Assembly: GCF_003664035.1 (NCBI RefSeq)
Contig: NZ_RCCK01000010.1
Span: 1,054,001-1,118,000, forward strand
Source of the DNA: Pedobacter alluvionis
Lineage (GTDB): Bacteria > Bacteroidota > Bacteroidia > Sphingobacteriales > Sphingobacteriaceae
Reading direction: 5' to 3'
DNA length: 64,000 nt
Position 1 is the stretch's first letter; each line of letters starts with the position of its first letter. The notes under the pieces are model-generated. The model made no database searches. It was not told the origin of the DNA and saw only the letters and a program-made list of their open reading frames with translations. The position numbers and the translations under genes were made by a program. Shown here in pieces: positions 27,730 through 36,089 of the stretch.

Positions 27730-28731
27730 ATGAAGACTTTTCTAAAATGGACCAAACGTATAGGCTTGGGCTTAGTTACTTTGTTAATATTGTTACTCCT
27801 GATCGGATTTATTTTTGAAAGAATCTCACGGAATGCTGCTGAAAAAATTAAACCTGATGGCCAGTTTGTAGAAGTTGACGATCATCGTCTTCATGATTAC
27901 AAAAAAGGGAACGGCGGACCAACGATTGTATTTGAAACTGCATTTGATCCTGCCGGACATCTGCAATGGTACAATATTCAACAAGAATTACCAAGCTCAT
28001 ACACGAGCATCTCCTATGACAGAGCCGGAATTTTATGGAGTGAGCGAGGCAAAAATCCAAAATCAGGTGAGGAAATGGCTAAAGAATTACATCTTTTACT
28101 GGAAAAAGCCAAGGCCCCAAAACCGTATATTCTTGTAGGCCATTCCTTTGGAGGCACATTGGTTCGTTTTTTTGTTAACAAATACCCTAAAGATGTCGCA
28201 GGTGTAATATTTGTAGATAGTCAATGCCCTGATGATGAAAGATATTTATCTCCTGAACTATTTAAAATGGTCAATCAGGGGCTGCCAGGTGGCTTTCTGA
28301 AATTCGCGAACACTTTTGGACTTGTGAGATTGATGTTTAAAGGTATGTTTCCCAATAACAAACAATATGAATATCAAAACACCATAATGCCGGCTTTGCT
28401 TTACAAAAGCGCTGATGCAGTGCTGGAAGAGCAGGATCAGATGCGTTCCATCAAAAAAGAAGCATCAAAAATAAAATCTTTTGGCAATATTCCGCTTTAT
28501 GTATTGACCGCAGCAGATAAAAAGCGCTTTGATTCTTCCATTAAGGATCGAAAACTAAAGACAGAAATGCTAAGTGCATGGAATAAAATGCAAAAAGATT
28601 TTCTGCTACTTTCCACGGAAAGCAAACAGATCCTGGTACCGAACAGTGGTCATTATATTAACCAGGAACAGCCAAAAGTGATCGAATCTGCCATCAATGA
28701 TATGGTGAATAAAATATTACCGCAAAAATAA
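27730..28731 (+). CDS. Alpha/beta hydrolase, membrane-anchored
   Basis: A 333-residue hydrolase. An N-terminal membrane helix (about 10-30, IGLGLVTLLILLLLIGFIF) anchors it. The alpha/beta fold shows an oxyanion region (GNGGPTIVFETAFDPAGHLQ), the nucleophile elbow GHSFGG (Ser139), an acidic residue in VLTAADKKRFD and the catalytic His in NSGHYINQEQP. The substrate is unknown; esterase and proline iminopeptidase-like activities share this pattern. It sits in a run of secreted hydrolases but has a 190-bp gap upstream. Confidence 0.87.
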   Translation: MKTFLKWTKRIGLGLVTLLILLLLIGFIFERISRNAAEKIKPDGQFVEVDDHRLHDYKKGNGGPTIVFETAFDPAGHLQWYNIQQELPSSYTSISYDRAGILWSERGKNPKSGEEMAKELHLLLEKAKAPKPYILVGHSFGGTLVRFFVNKYPKDVAGVIFVDSQCPDDERYLSPELFKMVNQGLPGGFLKFANTFGLVRLMFKGMFPNNKQYEYQNTIMPALLYKSADAVLEEQDQMRSIKKEASKIKSFGNIPLYVLTAADKKRFDSSIKDRKLKTEMLSAWNKMQKDFLLLSTESKQILVPNSGHYINQEQPKVIESAINDMVNKILPQK

Positions 28732-28980
28732 TCAGCAATTCAGAACAAAAAGTCATAATGGAACAAGGCTAATGAAGTAGACGTCGTTTCATTTAATAGC
28801 GTACAATACAGAAATCATTTCCGGGTTGCGATAAGGTTATTTATTGGAATTGCTTTGCCTGGCAGTCAATATACTTATTGCTAATTACAAAACATATACT
28901 CAAATCTGTCAAAAATAAGAACCCTTATAAGACCATGTATCAAGGTTAATTAGTATCTATGGTTTTGTTTTAGTGTCAAA

Positions 28981-29015
28981 CTTCAATATGTCTTCAGTAT
29001 CTTATGCCATATTTG
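28981..29015 (+). promoter_or_regulatory. Direct repeat operator and -7 element before the OmpR-type regulator
   Basis: CTTCA at 28981 is repeated at 28992, 11 bp later, as CTTCAG. CATATTTG (one mismatch to TAnnTTTG) has its TTTG at 29012, 31 bp after the first repeat. Exactly the same spacing occurs at 32425-32459. Eleven-bp-spaced direct repeats suit an OmpR-family dimer. Transcription would begin near 29022, implying a very short or absent leader and supporting the start at 29022. Confidence 0.6.
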
Positions 29016-29021
29016 CATATC

Positions 29022-29699
29022 ATGAAGATTCTCATTATCGAAGACGAACCTGGCCTGCAGCGAAGTATAGCACAATATCTCCTGTCAGAAGGCAATTTGT
29101 GCAGTATGGCCTCAACCTATATTCAGGCACTGGAAAGACTTGGTGTATATGAATACGACTGCATTTTACTCGACCTTACGCTGCCCGATGGTGAGGGGCT
29201 TCAGATACTGAACTACCTTAAACGCATGAACCGGAACGAGGGGGTAATCATTATATCAGCGAGAAACTCCATAGATCAAAAGATAGAAGGTTTGAGTCTC
29301 GGTGCTGATGATTACTTAATCAAGCCCTTTCACCTCTCGGAGTTAAATGCCAGAATACTGGCCGTTGTTCGTCGCAAAAGCGCTCATGGCGAAAGGCATA
29401 TTGAATTTAACGAAATCAGGATAGATCTGGATGCTAAGGAGGTGCTTGTAAATGGTAAAGTGCTTTACATGACCAAAAAAGAATTTGATCTGCTACTCTA
29501 TTTTGTTTCCAATAAAGGTAAAGTAATCTCGAAATCTGCGGCCGTTGAGCACATCTGGGGCGATGATTCGGACATGGCCGACAGTTTTGATTTCATCTAT
29601 ACTCATATTAAGAACATCAGGAAAAAACTTACCGATGCCGGAAGCAGGGATTACTTTCAGTCAGTATATGGTATTGGTTATAAATTCACAGAAGTATGA
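29022..29699 (+). CDS. OmpR/PhoB-type response regulator
   Basis: A 225-residue two-component regulator. The receiver domain covers about 1-115 with acidic residues E7-D8, phosphoacceptor D51 (YDCILLDLTLPDGEG) and the Lys in DDYLIKPF. The C-terminal winged-helix DNA-binding domain is at about 130-222 (YMTKKEFDLLLYFVSNKGKV, SFDFIYTHIKNIRKKL). An upstream in-frame ATG at 29004 would place the start before the predicted transcription start, so 29022 is preferred. It overlaps the kinase gene by 4 bp. Confidence 0.95.
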   Translation: MKILIIEDEPGLQRSIAQYLLSEGNLCSMASTYIQALERLGVYEYDCILLDLTLPDGEGLQILNYLKRMNRNEGVIIISARNSIDQKIEGLSLGADDYLIKPFHLSELNARILAVVRRKSAHGERHIEFNEIRIDLDAKEVLVNGKVLYMTKKEFDLLLYFVSNKGKVISKSAAVEHIWGDDSDMADSFDFIYTHIKNIRKKLTDAGSRDYFQSVYGIGYKFTEV

Positions 29700-30952
29700 A
29701 GTTATTTACCAGATATAACAGAATATTGGTAGTCATTAGTCTTTCGGGACTGCTGCTAATCGGATTTCTTTTTTACCGGATGCTTGTCTATTATCTCGAC
29801 AGGCAGATTGACCATGACCTTGTGGAAGAGATCATGGAAGTAAAGGAATATTCGGCAAAAGGCAATTTCTACCAGCCGCATGAATTTGAGGATCTTATTG
29901 TTCAGTATAAAAAGGTAGAAAAAGTTAATTCTTCCAGCAGCTATGCCGATACCGTATTCTATAATCCGCTTAAGCACCGGAAAGAAACCGCGAGGTACCT
30001 TAAAACCGAATTCGAATTGGTTGGACAGCCTTACCAGGTCCTGGTCATCGCTTCGAAATTTGAACGGCAGGAGCAGATCAGGAATATCTGCCTCATTATC
30101 CTCATTCCGGTGCTGCTGCTTTTTGCCCTGGTACTATTGGTGAATAGGATTTTGCTCAAAAAAATCTGGGTACCCTTCGAGCAGCTCTTAGAGAATATTA
30201 CGGCATTCAATATTAATCATGAGCGGCCGTACGAGCCTGTAGAAATGCCCGTGGCAGAATTCAGGCAATTAAACGAGGTTTTGGTAGCGCTTTCAGGAAA
30301 GGTGAAATCTGATTATAACGAAATCAAGCTTTTCACCGAAAATGCCTCTCATGAAATGATGACGCCCCTTGCTGTGATCAATTCGAAGCTCGATAACATG
30401 CTCCAGTCAAATGTACTGGGGAAAGAAGATGGCGAAACACTGGTTGAACTGTACAAGGCCACCTCCCGTTTAACCAAGCTTAACCAATCGCTACTACTCC
30501 TGGTTAAAATTGATAATAATTTATTGCAGGACGAAGAGCAGATTAATCTGAAATCGCTTATTAAAGAAAAGCAAGTTTACTTCCAGGAACTTATCTCTGA
30601 GCGCAATATCACTGTAGAAAGTACATTAGCCGATGTGAGCATTTCTGCAAGCCGTAGCTTACTTGAAATACTGATTAATAACCTTTTCAGTAATGTGATC
30701 AGGCATAATTACGATGGTGGTAAAATTGAAATCACTTTGGATGCAGATAAAATAGTATTTGCCAACACCGGGCACAATAAAGCGCTTGATCCTGAAAAAA
30801 TATTTGACCGTTTTTATAAGGATAATGCCTCAGAAGGTACAGGGCTGGGGCTTGCCATACTGAAACAGATCTGCAACCGGCAACGTTACCAACTTGATTA
30901 TTCCTATTATCAGGACCTGCACACCTTCACAATTACATTTAACCATCAATAA
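29696..30952 (+). CDS. Sensor histidine kinase
   Basis: A 418-residue membrane kinase. TM1 is at about 9-31 (ILVVISLSGLLLIGFLFYRM) and TM2 at about 127-151 (NICLIILIPVLLLFALVLLV), with a short periplasmic sensor between. The HisKA box contains ASHEMMTPLAVI (phospho-His219), and the HATPase domain shows NNLFSNVIRHN, a short G1 box around ANTGHNKALD, FDRFYKDN and GTGLGLAIL. Its start overlaps the regulator stop (ATGA). The signal is not known; the neighbouring redox genes suggest electron-transfer or envelope stress. Confidence 0.95.
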   Translation: MKLFTRYNRILVVISLSGLLLIGFLFYRMLVYYLDRQIDHDLVEEIMEVKEYSAKGNFYQPHEFEDLIVQYKKVEKVNSSSSYADTVFYNPLKHRKETARYLKTEFELVGQPYQVLVIASKFERQEQIRNICLIILIPVLLLFALVLLVNRILLKKIWVPFEQLLENITAFNINHERPYEPVEMPVAEFRQLNEVLVALSGKVKSDYNEIKLFTENASHEMMTPLAVINSKLDNMLQSNVLGKEDGETLVELYKATSRLTKLNQSLLLLVKIDNNLLQDEEQINLKSLIKEKQVYFQELISERNITVESTLADVSISASRSLLEILINNLFSNVIRHNYDGGKIEITLDADKIVFANTGHNKALDPEKIFDRFYKDNASEGTGLGLAILKQICNRQRYQLDYSYYQDLHTFTITFNHQ

Positions 30953-30957
30953 AATAC

Positions 30958-31626
30958 ATGTCCATTATCGAACCTGCCAATCGGGAAATCGGAGCAATCA
31001 AAAAAGGTAAGAAATATGCCCCTGCCACTCGTTTGTGGCACAGGCTAAATTTCATCATCATTTCCGGTTCACTATTCACCGTGCTGATCAACTCCACGCT
31101 CTTTGATGGAACGCAACGTAGCTTTGTGAAAAATGAACTGATAAATGCAGGAGTCTCAATAAGCGATAAACAGGCCGGTGCAGTTACCCATGGCCTGGAA
31201 GATCAGGTATGGGGGATACACATTTATTTTGGCTATGCATTAGCTGCGCTTTTTCTGTTCAGGTTAATTGCAGCGTTTTTTATGCCTCACTCGCAAAAAC
31301 TCTTTCCCAAGCTCAAAAAAGCTTATCAGGCTTATGTTATCTTAAAAAAAGAACGTGAAACAGCAAAGCACGAACTGGTGGTAAAAGGACTTTATCTGAT
31401 TTTTTATCTTTTGTTGTTGATCATGGTTGCTACTGGCTTATTGCTAGCCTTCGAAGATTACACAGGCATTCCTGAAAATATTAATCACAGCATAAAAGAA
31501 TTTCATGGTTTCTGCATGTACCTGATACTGGGTTTTATTGTTCTTCACCTGGCAGGAGTTTTCTTTGCCGAGCGGAAGGATGGAAAGGGAATTGTTTCGG
31601 ATATGATTAATGGGGGAGAAAATTAA
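30958..31626 (+). CDS. Cytochrome b/b6-type membrane protein
   Basis: A 222-residue membrane protein with four helices: about 28-50 (RLNFIIISGSLFTVLINS), 89-112 (HIYFGYALAALFLFRLIAAF), 146-166 (IFYLLLLIMVATGLLLAF) and 183-207 (MYLILGFIVLHLAGVFF). Helix-proximal histidines (RLWHRLN, WGIHIYFG, EFHGFCM, VLHLAG) are the likely haem ligands, as in b561/Ni-hydrogenase-type cytochromes b. It starts 5 bp after the kinase gene and precedes the VIT1-like gene, so it is in the two-component operon. It could pass electrons across the inner membrane to the Rieske or flavinylated partners further downstream. Confidence 0.85.
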   Translation: MSIIEPANREIGAIKKGKKYAPATRLWHRLNFIIISGSLFTVLINSTLFDGTQRSFVKNELINAGVSISDKQAGAVTHGLEDQVWGIHIYFGYALAALFLFRLIAAFFMPHSQKLFPKLKKAYQAYVILKKERETAKHELVVKGLYLIFYLLLLIMVATGLLLAFEDYTGIPENINHSIKEFHGFCMYLILGFIVLHLAGVFFAERKDGKGIVSDMINGGEN

Positions 31627-31665
31627 GGCGGATGGATTATTTAATTTAACATAAACGCTAAACAT

Positions 31666-32358
31666 ATGGGTAAGTTCCATCATGAACAACATTTAAAAAG
31701 CTCAGCATTCATTTCCGATATCGTGATCGGCATGAGTGACGGGCTCACCGTTCCATTTGCACTTGCCGCCGGCCTGAGCGCCGCGGTAAGCAGCAATTCG
31801 ATTATCATTACCGCCGGCATTGCCGAGATCATTGCCGGCTGCATCGCTATGGGGCTGGGCGGCTACCTGGCGGGAAAAACAGAGCAGGAGCACTATGAAA
31901 GTGAGCTAAAAAGGGAATACCTTGAGGTTGAAAATGTGCCCGAAAAGGAAAAAGAAGAGGTGAAGGAAATCTTTGCTGAATATGGCCTGGACAGTGAGGC
32001 ACAGGATCTCATTGTAGATCAACTGAGCAAAAATAAAGACCATTGGGTAGATTTTATGATGAAGTTTGAACTTGGCCTGGAGAAACCGGATATCAACAGG
32101 GCACGCAACAGTGCCCTTACTATAGGTTTTTCTTACTGTGTTGGTGGTATGCTGCCCTTGTCAGCATATTTTTTTACTTCAATGCCGCAAGATGGACTTA
32201 TCCTCTCCGCTATGCTGACCACCATCTGCCTTTTCGTATTTGGCTATTTTAAGAGCAGGGTAACTGGTCAGCCGCCTGTAAAAGGTGCTTTGAAAGTTAC
32301 AGCGATTGGGCTGATTGCTGCCGGAGCGGCATTTCTGATTGCAAGACTTATTACTTAG
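31666..32358 (+). CDS. VIT1/CCC1-family Fe/Mn transporter
   Basis: A 230-residue membrane protein of the VIT1/CCC1 family, which moves Fe(II) or Mn(II). The N-terminal signature SDIVIGMSDGLTVPFALAAG and the paired helix IAEIIAGCIAMGLGGYLAGK are characteristic. A cytoplasmic, acidic metal-binding-like segment (about 75-130, YESELKREYLEVENVPEKEK) separates the first two from the last three helices (GFSYCVGGMLPLSAYFF, AMLTTICLFVFGYF, VTAIGLIAAGAAFLI). It lies 39 bp downstream of the cytochrome b gene. Confidence 0.9.
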   Translation: MGKFHHEQHLKSSAFISDIVIGMSDGLTVPFALAAGLSAAVSSNSIIITAGIAEIIAGCIAMGLGGYLAGKTEQEHYESELKREYLEVENVPEKEKEEVKEIFAEYGLDSEAQDLIVDQLSKNKDHWVDFMMKFELGLEKPDINRARNSALTIGFSYCVGGMLPLSAYFFTSMPQDGLILSAMLTTICLFVFGYFKSRVTGQPPVKGALKVTAIGLIAAGAAFLIARLIT

Positions 32359-32424
32359 GTTGTGTTTTCATTTTTCGCTCCTTAGATCATCATTAACAAA
32401 TATTTAACAGATTTTGATTCAAAA

Positions 32425-32459
32425 CTTCAGAATGTCTTCAGACTTTGTCTATAGTTTTG
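32425..32459 (+). promoter_or_regulatory. Direct repeat operator and -7 element before the Rieske/ApbE operon
   Basis: CTTCAG at 32425 and CTTCAG at 32436 are spaced 11 bp. TAGTTTTG at 32452-32459 is a perfect TAnnTTTG -7 element, with TTTG starting 31 bp after the first repeat, identical to the arrangement at 28981-29015. The repeats overlap the -33 region, as expected of an activator. The coding start at 32650 is about 185 bp further on, leaving a long leader in which I see no structure. Confidence 0.65.
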
Positions 32460-32649
32460 TTACAAGCAATCGGTTTTATCCCTATTCCCCGATGAAAGGA
32501 TAGCCAAAGCCAACGAAACCCTAAAAACTTTTTATAGATAGAATTTTACACAGATTTTATTCAGTAAATCCCGTCGATAACGAAGGGCTATCCATCAGGA
32601 TATTGACTGAATATTTTATTGCATTGCTCATTTTAACTATAAAAAGAAC

Positions 32650-33075
32650 ATGGACAGAAAATATTTTCTTAACAGCATCGGGATGAGTGCTGCGGCCTTT
32701 GCACTTATTAACTGTGTCGGTTGCAAAAAGACTGATGGCAGTAGTTCTACAGACACCACAGGCCCAACTGGTGTAAATTTTACACTTGATTTAAGCCGGG
32801 CAGCCAATGCAGCACTACTAAGCAACGGTGGCTCATTAGTGTCAAATGGGGTTATTGTGGCTAAAACAATGGTAGGGGCTTATATTGCCGTGCAGCGATC
32901 CTGCACCCATGAAAGTTATACCCTCATTTATCAATCTGCAAACAGCCGTTTTTACTGTTCCAACCACGGCGCAACCTTTTCTGAAAACGGAGCCGTAACC
33001 AATGGTCCGCCTTCACACTCATTAACCGTTTACAATACCCAGCTTAAGGGTAATACTTTAAAAGTTTATTCTTAA
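32650..33075 (+). CDS. Rieske [2Fe-2S] protein, exported lipoprotein-like
   Basis: A 141-residue Rieske ferredoxin-domain protein. The N-terminus (RKYFLNSIGMSAAAFALINC) looks like a lipoprotein or short export signal with Cys residues at LINCVGC. The cluster ligands are C85-T-H87 (SCTHESY) and C103-S-N-H106 (YCSNHGA), followed by a conserved Pro loop (NGPPSHS). It opens a five-gene run ending in DUF3570, under the direct-repeat promoter at 32425. It probably carries electrons in the envelope. Confidence 0.9.
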   Translation: MDRKYFLNSIGMSAAAFALINCVGCKKTDGSSSTDTTGPTGVNFTLDLSRAANAALLSNGGSLVSNGVIVAKTMVGAYIAVQRSCTHESYTLIYQSANSRFYCSNHGATFSENGAVTNGPPSHSLTVYNTQLKGNTLKVYS

Positions 33076-33080
33076 AAATT

Positions 33081-33509
33081 ATGAAACTACTTTTTGTTGC
33101 CCTGTTTGGGCTATTTGCTATTCCTTTATCGTGGATGGGGAACTTTACTGAAGCACAAAAACAGGCAAAGATAACACATAAGCAAATCCTGATTAATTTT
33201 TCAGGTTCAGACTGGTGCGGCCCGTGCATTCGCCTGCGCAAAGAGATTTTAGAATCCGAAAGCTTTGAACAATATGCCGCTGCCAATCTTTTATTGGTAA
33301 GGGCAGATTTTCCAAGGCAGAAGAAAAACCAGCTTCCTAAGGAGCAAATTAAACTCAACGAATCATTAGCAGAGGTATATAACAAAGATGGTAAGTTTCC
33401 TTTTACTGTCTTGGTTGATGAAAATGGAAAGGTGCTCAAAAGCTGGGATGGATTTCCTGATGAAAGTCCGCAGGCTTTTGTTTCTGAAATTGATAGACTA
33501 AAAAAATAA
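33081..33509 (+). CDS. Thioredoxin-family protein, exported
   Basis: A 142-residue thioredoxin-fold protein with a signal peptide (about 1-18, LLFVALFGLFAIPLSWMG) and active site SDWCGPC (C46, C49). The body resembles DUF255/thioredoxin_7 proteins (GKFPFTVLVDENGKVLKSW, with the cis-Pro). It sits between the Rieske and ApbE genes with 5-bp gaps. Thioredoxin partners often accompany ApbE/DUF4266/DUF3570 clusters, perhaps keeping cysteines of the Cys-rich DUF4266 peptide reduced. That link is inference. Confidence 0.88.
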   Translation: MKLLFVALFGLFAIPLSWMGNFTEAQKQAKITHKQILINFSGSDWCGPCIRLRKEILESESFEQYAAANLLLVRADFPRQKKNQLPKEQIKLNESLAEVYNKDGKFPFTVLVDENGKVLKSWDGFPDESPQAFVSEIDRLKK

Positions 33510-33515
33510 GCTTCA

Positions 33516-34448
33516 ATGGGCAAATCTGTTTCTGTAAACCGGATACTAAAACTCATGGGAAACCGGTTTGAGTTTACTTTGATTGCTGAGCATGAGCAGG
33601 AGGGTAATGCAGCGATAGACGCTGCCGTAGCGGAAGTGCGAAGGATAGAACACCTGCTCACCACTTTCAGTGATCTCAGCCAAACCAGCCTGATAAACGA
33701 ACATGCCGGTTTAAGTCCGGTAAAGGTTGATGAAGAAGTGATCAGTCTTATTGAGCGGTCTGTCAGGATATCAGAAATTACCGATGGGGCTTTTGATATT
33801 ACCTATGGGTCTATAGACAAGAGGCTCTGGAACTTTGATCCCGATATGACCAGTCTTCCTGATGAAGAAACTGCACTAAAATCTGTCGGACTGATTGATT
33901 ACAGAAATATGATCCTGAATAAGGAGAAATCGACTGTGTTTTTAAAAAATAAAGGTATGAGGATCGGCTTTGGTGGAATTGGAAAGGGCTACGCAGCTGA
34001 TAAGGCAAAGTTGGTGTTGCAGAAACTGGGTATCAAAAGCGGAATTGTAAATGCAGCAGGAGATCTGATTACCTGGGGAACCCAGGCCGGTGGCCATCCA
34101 TGGACGGTAGGTATTGCAGACCCCGAACAGACCGATAGACCTTTTTCTGCACTAAAAATCAGTGATATGGCGATTGCCACTTCTGGCAGTTACGAAAAAT
34201 TTGTGACGATTAATGGCAAACGCTATTCCCATACCATAGATCCCAAAACCGGACTGCCGGTAAGCGGCGTAAAAAGTGTGAGTATCATCTGCCCAAGTGC
34301 TGAACTTGCTGATGCGTTGGCTACACCGGTTGTGGTAATGGGCATAAAAATAGGGCTGGAGCTAATTAACCAGATTAAGCAAGTGGCCTGTATTGTTATC
34401 GACGATAATGATCGGGTATATACCTCAAACAATATTAATGTGATATAA
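33516..34448 (+). CDS. apbE: FAD:protein FMN transferase (ApbE family)
   Basis: A 310-residue flavin transferase that attaches FMN from FAD to Thr or Ser of extracytoplasmic redox proteins. Typical ApbE signatures: MRIGFGGIGKGYAADKAKLV, GIVNAAGDLITWG, and SGSYEKFVTINGKRYSHTID with DPKTGLP. No Cys-containing signal peptide is obvious at its N-terminus (MGKSVSVNRILKLMGNRFEF), so localisation is uncertain. It lies 6 bp after the thioredoxin gene and 2 bp before DUF4266. Its flavinylation target is not evident in the window; the DUF4266/DUF3570 pair or the cytochrome b system are the candidates. Confidence 0.92.
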   Translation: MGKSVSVNRILKLMGNRFEFTLIAEHEQEGNAAIDAAVAEVRRIEHLLTTFSDLSQTSLINEHAGLSPVKVDEEVISLIERSVRISEITDGAFDITYGSIDKRLWNFDPDMTSLPDEETALKSVGLIDYRNMILNKEKSTVFLKNKGMRIGFGGIGKGYAADKAKLVLQKLGIKSGIVNAAGDLITWGTQAGGHPWTVGIADPEQTDRPFSALKISDMAIATSGSYEKFVTINGKRYSHTIDPKTGLPVSGVKSVSIICPSAELADALATPVVVMGIKIGLELINQIKQVACIVIDDNDRVYTSNNINVI

Positions 34449-34450
34449 AT

Positions 34451-34681
34451 ATGAAAATTTCAAAAACATTTTTCCTTTCGACGGTTACCGCGATTTCGCT
34501 GGGCAGCATGCTTAGCGCCTGTAGCAGCGTAAAGCCTTATCAAAAAAGTAAAGTTAACGATGCAGATATGATCCTTTCGGCGCGCAAGGCCCAAAAATTT
34601 GAGCAGAGTTTCCAGCTGTATCGTGAAGGTGCATCGGGCGCCAATGGCGGCAAAAGTGGAGGGGGGTGTGGTTGTAATTAA
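34451..34681 (+). CDS. DUF4266-type small lipoprotein
   Basis: A 76-residue lipoprotein. The lipobox LSACSS puts Cys at about residue 24. Features of DUF4266 are visible: KPYQKSKVNDADMILSARKA then a Gly-rich tail ending in GGGCGCN, with two Cys separated by Gly. It follows apbE by 2 bp and precedes the DUF3570 gene by 12 bp, the usual order for this set in Bacteroidota and some Proteobacteria. The function of DUF4266 is not established. Confidence 0.88.
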   Translation: MKISKTFFLSTVTAISLGSMLSACSSVKPYQKSKVNDADMILSARKAQKFEQSFQLYREGASGANGGKSGGGCGCN

Positions 34682-34693
34682 TTAGCGGCGGAA

Positions 34694-35905
34694 ATGAGAA
34701 AAATATATCTTCATGTGCTTTTTATGTACTTCGGTATCTTAAGCACTTATGCGCAAACCAGACCTGATCCTGCAAAAGCAGATAGTAGTAAATACCAATC
34801 ACGCAAACTCAAAATTGATGAGATTAACCTGGTTTCGGCATATTACCACCAAAATGGGAATAATTCTGCCGTTACAGGCGGTATTGGTACTGAGAAACTG
34901 AGCGATTTTGCAAATACAATTGATTTGCAGATGTCGAAATTTAACAAGAATGGAAAGAAAAACACTTTTCTGTTCGAACTGGGCGTAGACCATTATACTT
35001 CAGCATCATCTGATAAGATTGATCCAAGTACCATTTCTTCAGCATCATCGGCGGATACCCGTATTTACCCATCCTTAAACTGGACACATTCTAATGAAGA
35101 AACCGGGAATTCCTTTGGCTTTACAGGATCTTATTCAACAGAATTCGATTACCAATCAATGGGAGCAGCCTTTAATTTAACACGTTTATCAAAAGACAAA
35201 AATACCCAGTTTGACTTTAAACTTCAGGCATTTTTAGATCAGTGGACGGTCATCCTGCCGATTGAACTGCGAACGGGCAATACAGGTAAGGGGCACGAAC
35301 AATACGATAGCGCGCCGAGGAATTCATTCAGTGCATCCTTTTCGCTCTCGCAAGTAATTTCGCAGAAATTTCAGGCTTCACTAATTCTGGAACCGTCTTA
35401 TCAGAAGGGTTTGCTAGCCACTAAATACCAGCGTGATTATTTTACTGATGGATCCTTGCGTTCAGAAACTTTACCGGATAAGCGTTACAAACTTCCTATT
35501 GGGCTGCGGATGAATTACTTTTTGGACGATCGTTTTGTGATCCGCACTTTTTACCGTTATTATATGGATAACTGGGGTATAAGGGCACACACTGCTGAGG
35601 TTGAAATACCGGTTAAGATTAATTCATTCTTTTCTATCAGCCCTTTTTATCGCTACAACAACCAGGTAGGAACCAAATATTTTGCAGCCTATGGCCAGCA
35701 TTCGCCATCAGAACAATATTTTACCAGCGACTATGACCTATCTACACTCACCAGTGATTTTTATGGCGCAGGTATCCGTTTTGCTCCGCCGAAGGGTGTT
35801 TTTGGCTGGCAAAGACTCAACATGCTGGAATTGCGATATGGACACTATTCGCGGTCAACAAGTTTGGTCTCCAATATTGTTTCTTTAAATCTTAAATTCA
35901 AATAA
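34694..35905 (+). CDS. DUF3570-type beta-barrel outer-membrane protein
   Basis: A 403-residue protein with a signal peptide (about 1-20, LHVLFMYFGILSTYAQ) and alternating strands of an outer-membrane barrel: FLFELGVDHYTSASSDK, TFYRYYMDNWGIRAHTAEV, ISPFYRYNNQVGTKYFAAYG, ending LNMLELRYGHYSRSTSLV...NLKFK with aromatic terminal strands. DUF3570 proteins go together with DUF4266, ApbE and thioredoxin in other genomes. It closes the operon. Transport or electron-conduit roles are guesses. Confidence 0.88.
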   Translation: MRKIYLHVLFMYFGILSTYAQTRPDPAKADSSKYQSRKLKIDEINLVSAYYHQNGNNSAVTGGIGTEKLSDFANTIDLQMSKFNKNGKKNTFLFELGVDHYTSASSDKIDPSTISSASSADTRIYPSLNWTHSNEETGNSFGFTGSYSTEFDYQSMGAAFNLTRLSKDKNTQFDFKLQAFLDQWTVILPIELRTGNTGKGHEQYDSAPRNSFSASFSLSQVISQKFQASLILEPSYQKGLLATKYQRDYFTDGSLRSETLPDKRYKLPIGLRMNYFLDDRFVIRTFYRYYMDNWGIRAHTAEVEIPVKINSFFSISPFYRYNNQVGTKYFAAYGQHSPSEQYFTSDYDLSTLTSDFYGAGIRFAPPKGVFGWQRLNMLELRYGHYSRSTSLVSNIVSLNLKFK

Positions 35906-36089
35906 GACCAAATAATTAAGGGGTGACAATCCAAAACGTTTGCCCTGTTTACCAATTTTATATTAGGTTAAATTCACTGGGAATAAAGGGCTATCATCTT
36001 GTTCCTGGTGAATTACTATTAATTGATGTTTAATTTATTCCTAGCCTATAAACACAATAAGGCATTAACCACAAATTATATTGATGCAT

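Noticed and set aside
27591..27818. 75-codon plus-strand ORF before the alpha/beta hydrolase
   Set aside because: It overlaps the hydrolase start in another frame and has no protein-like features.
33044..33664. 206-codon minus-strand ORF
   Set aside because: Antisense to the thioredoxin and ApbE genes, both of which have clear motifs.
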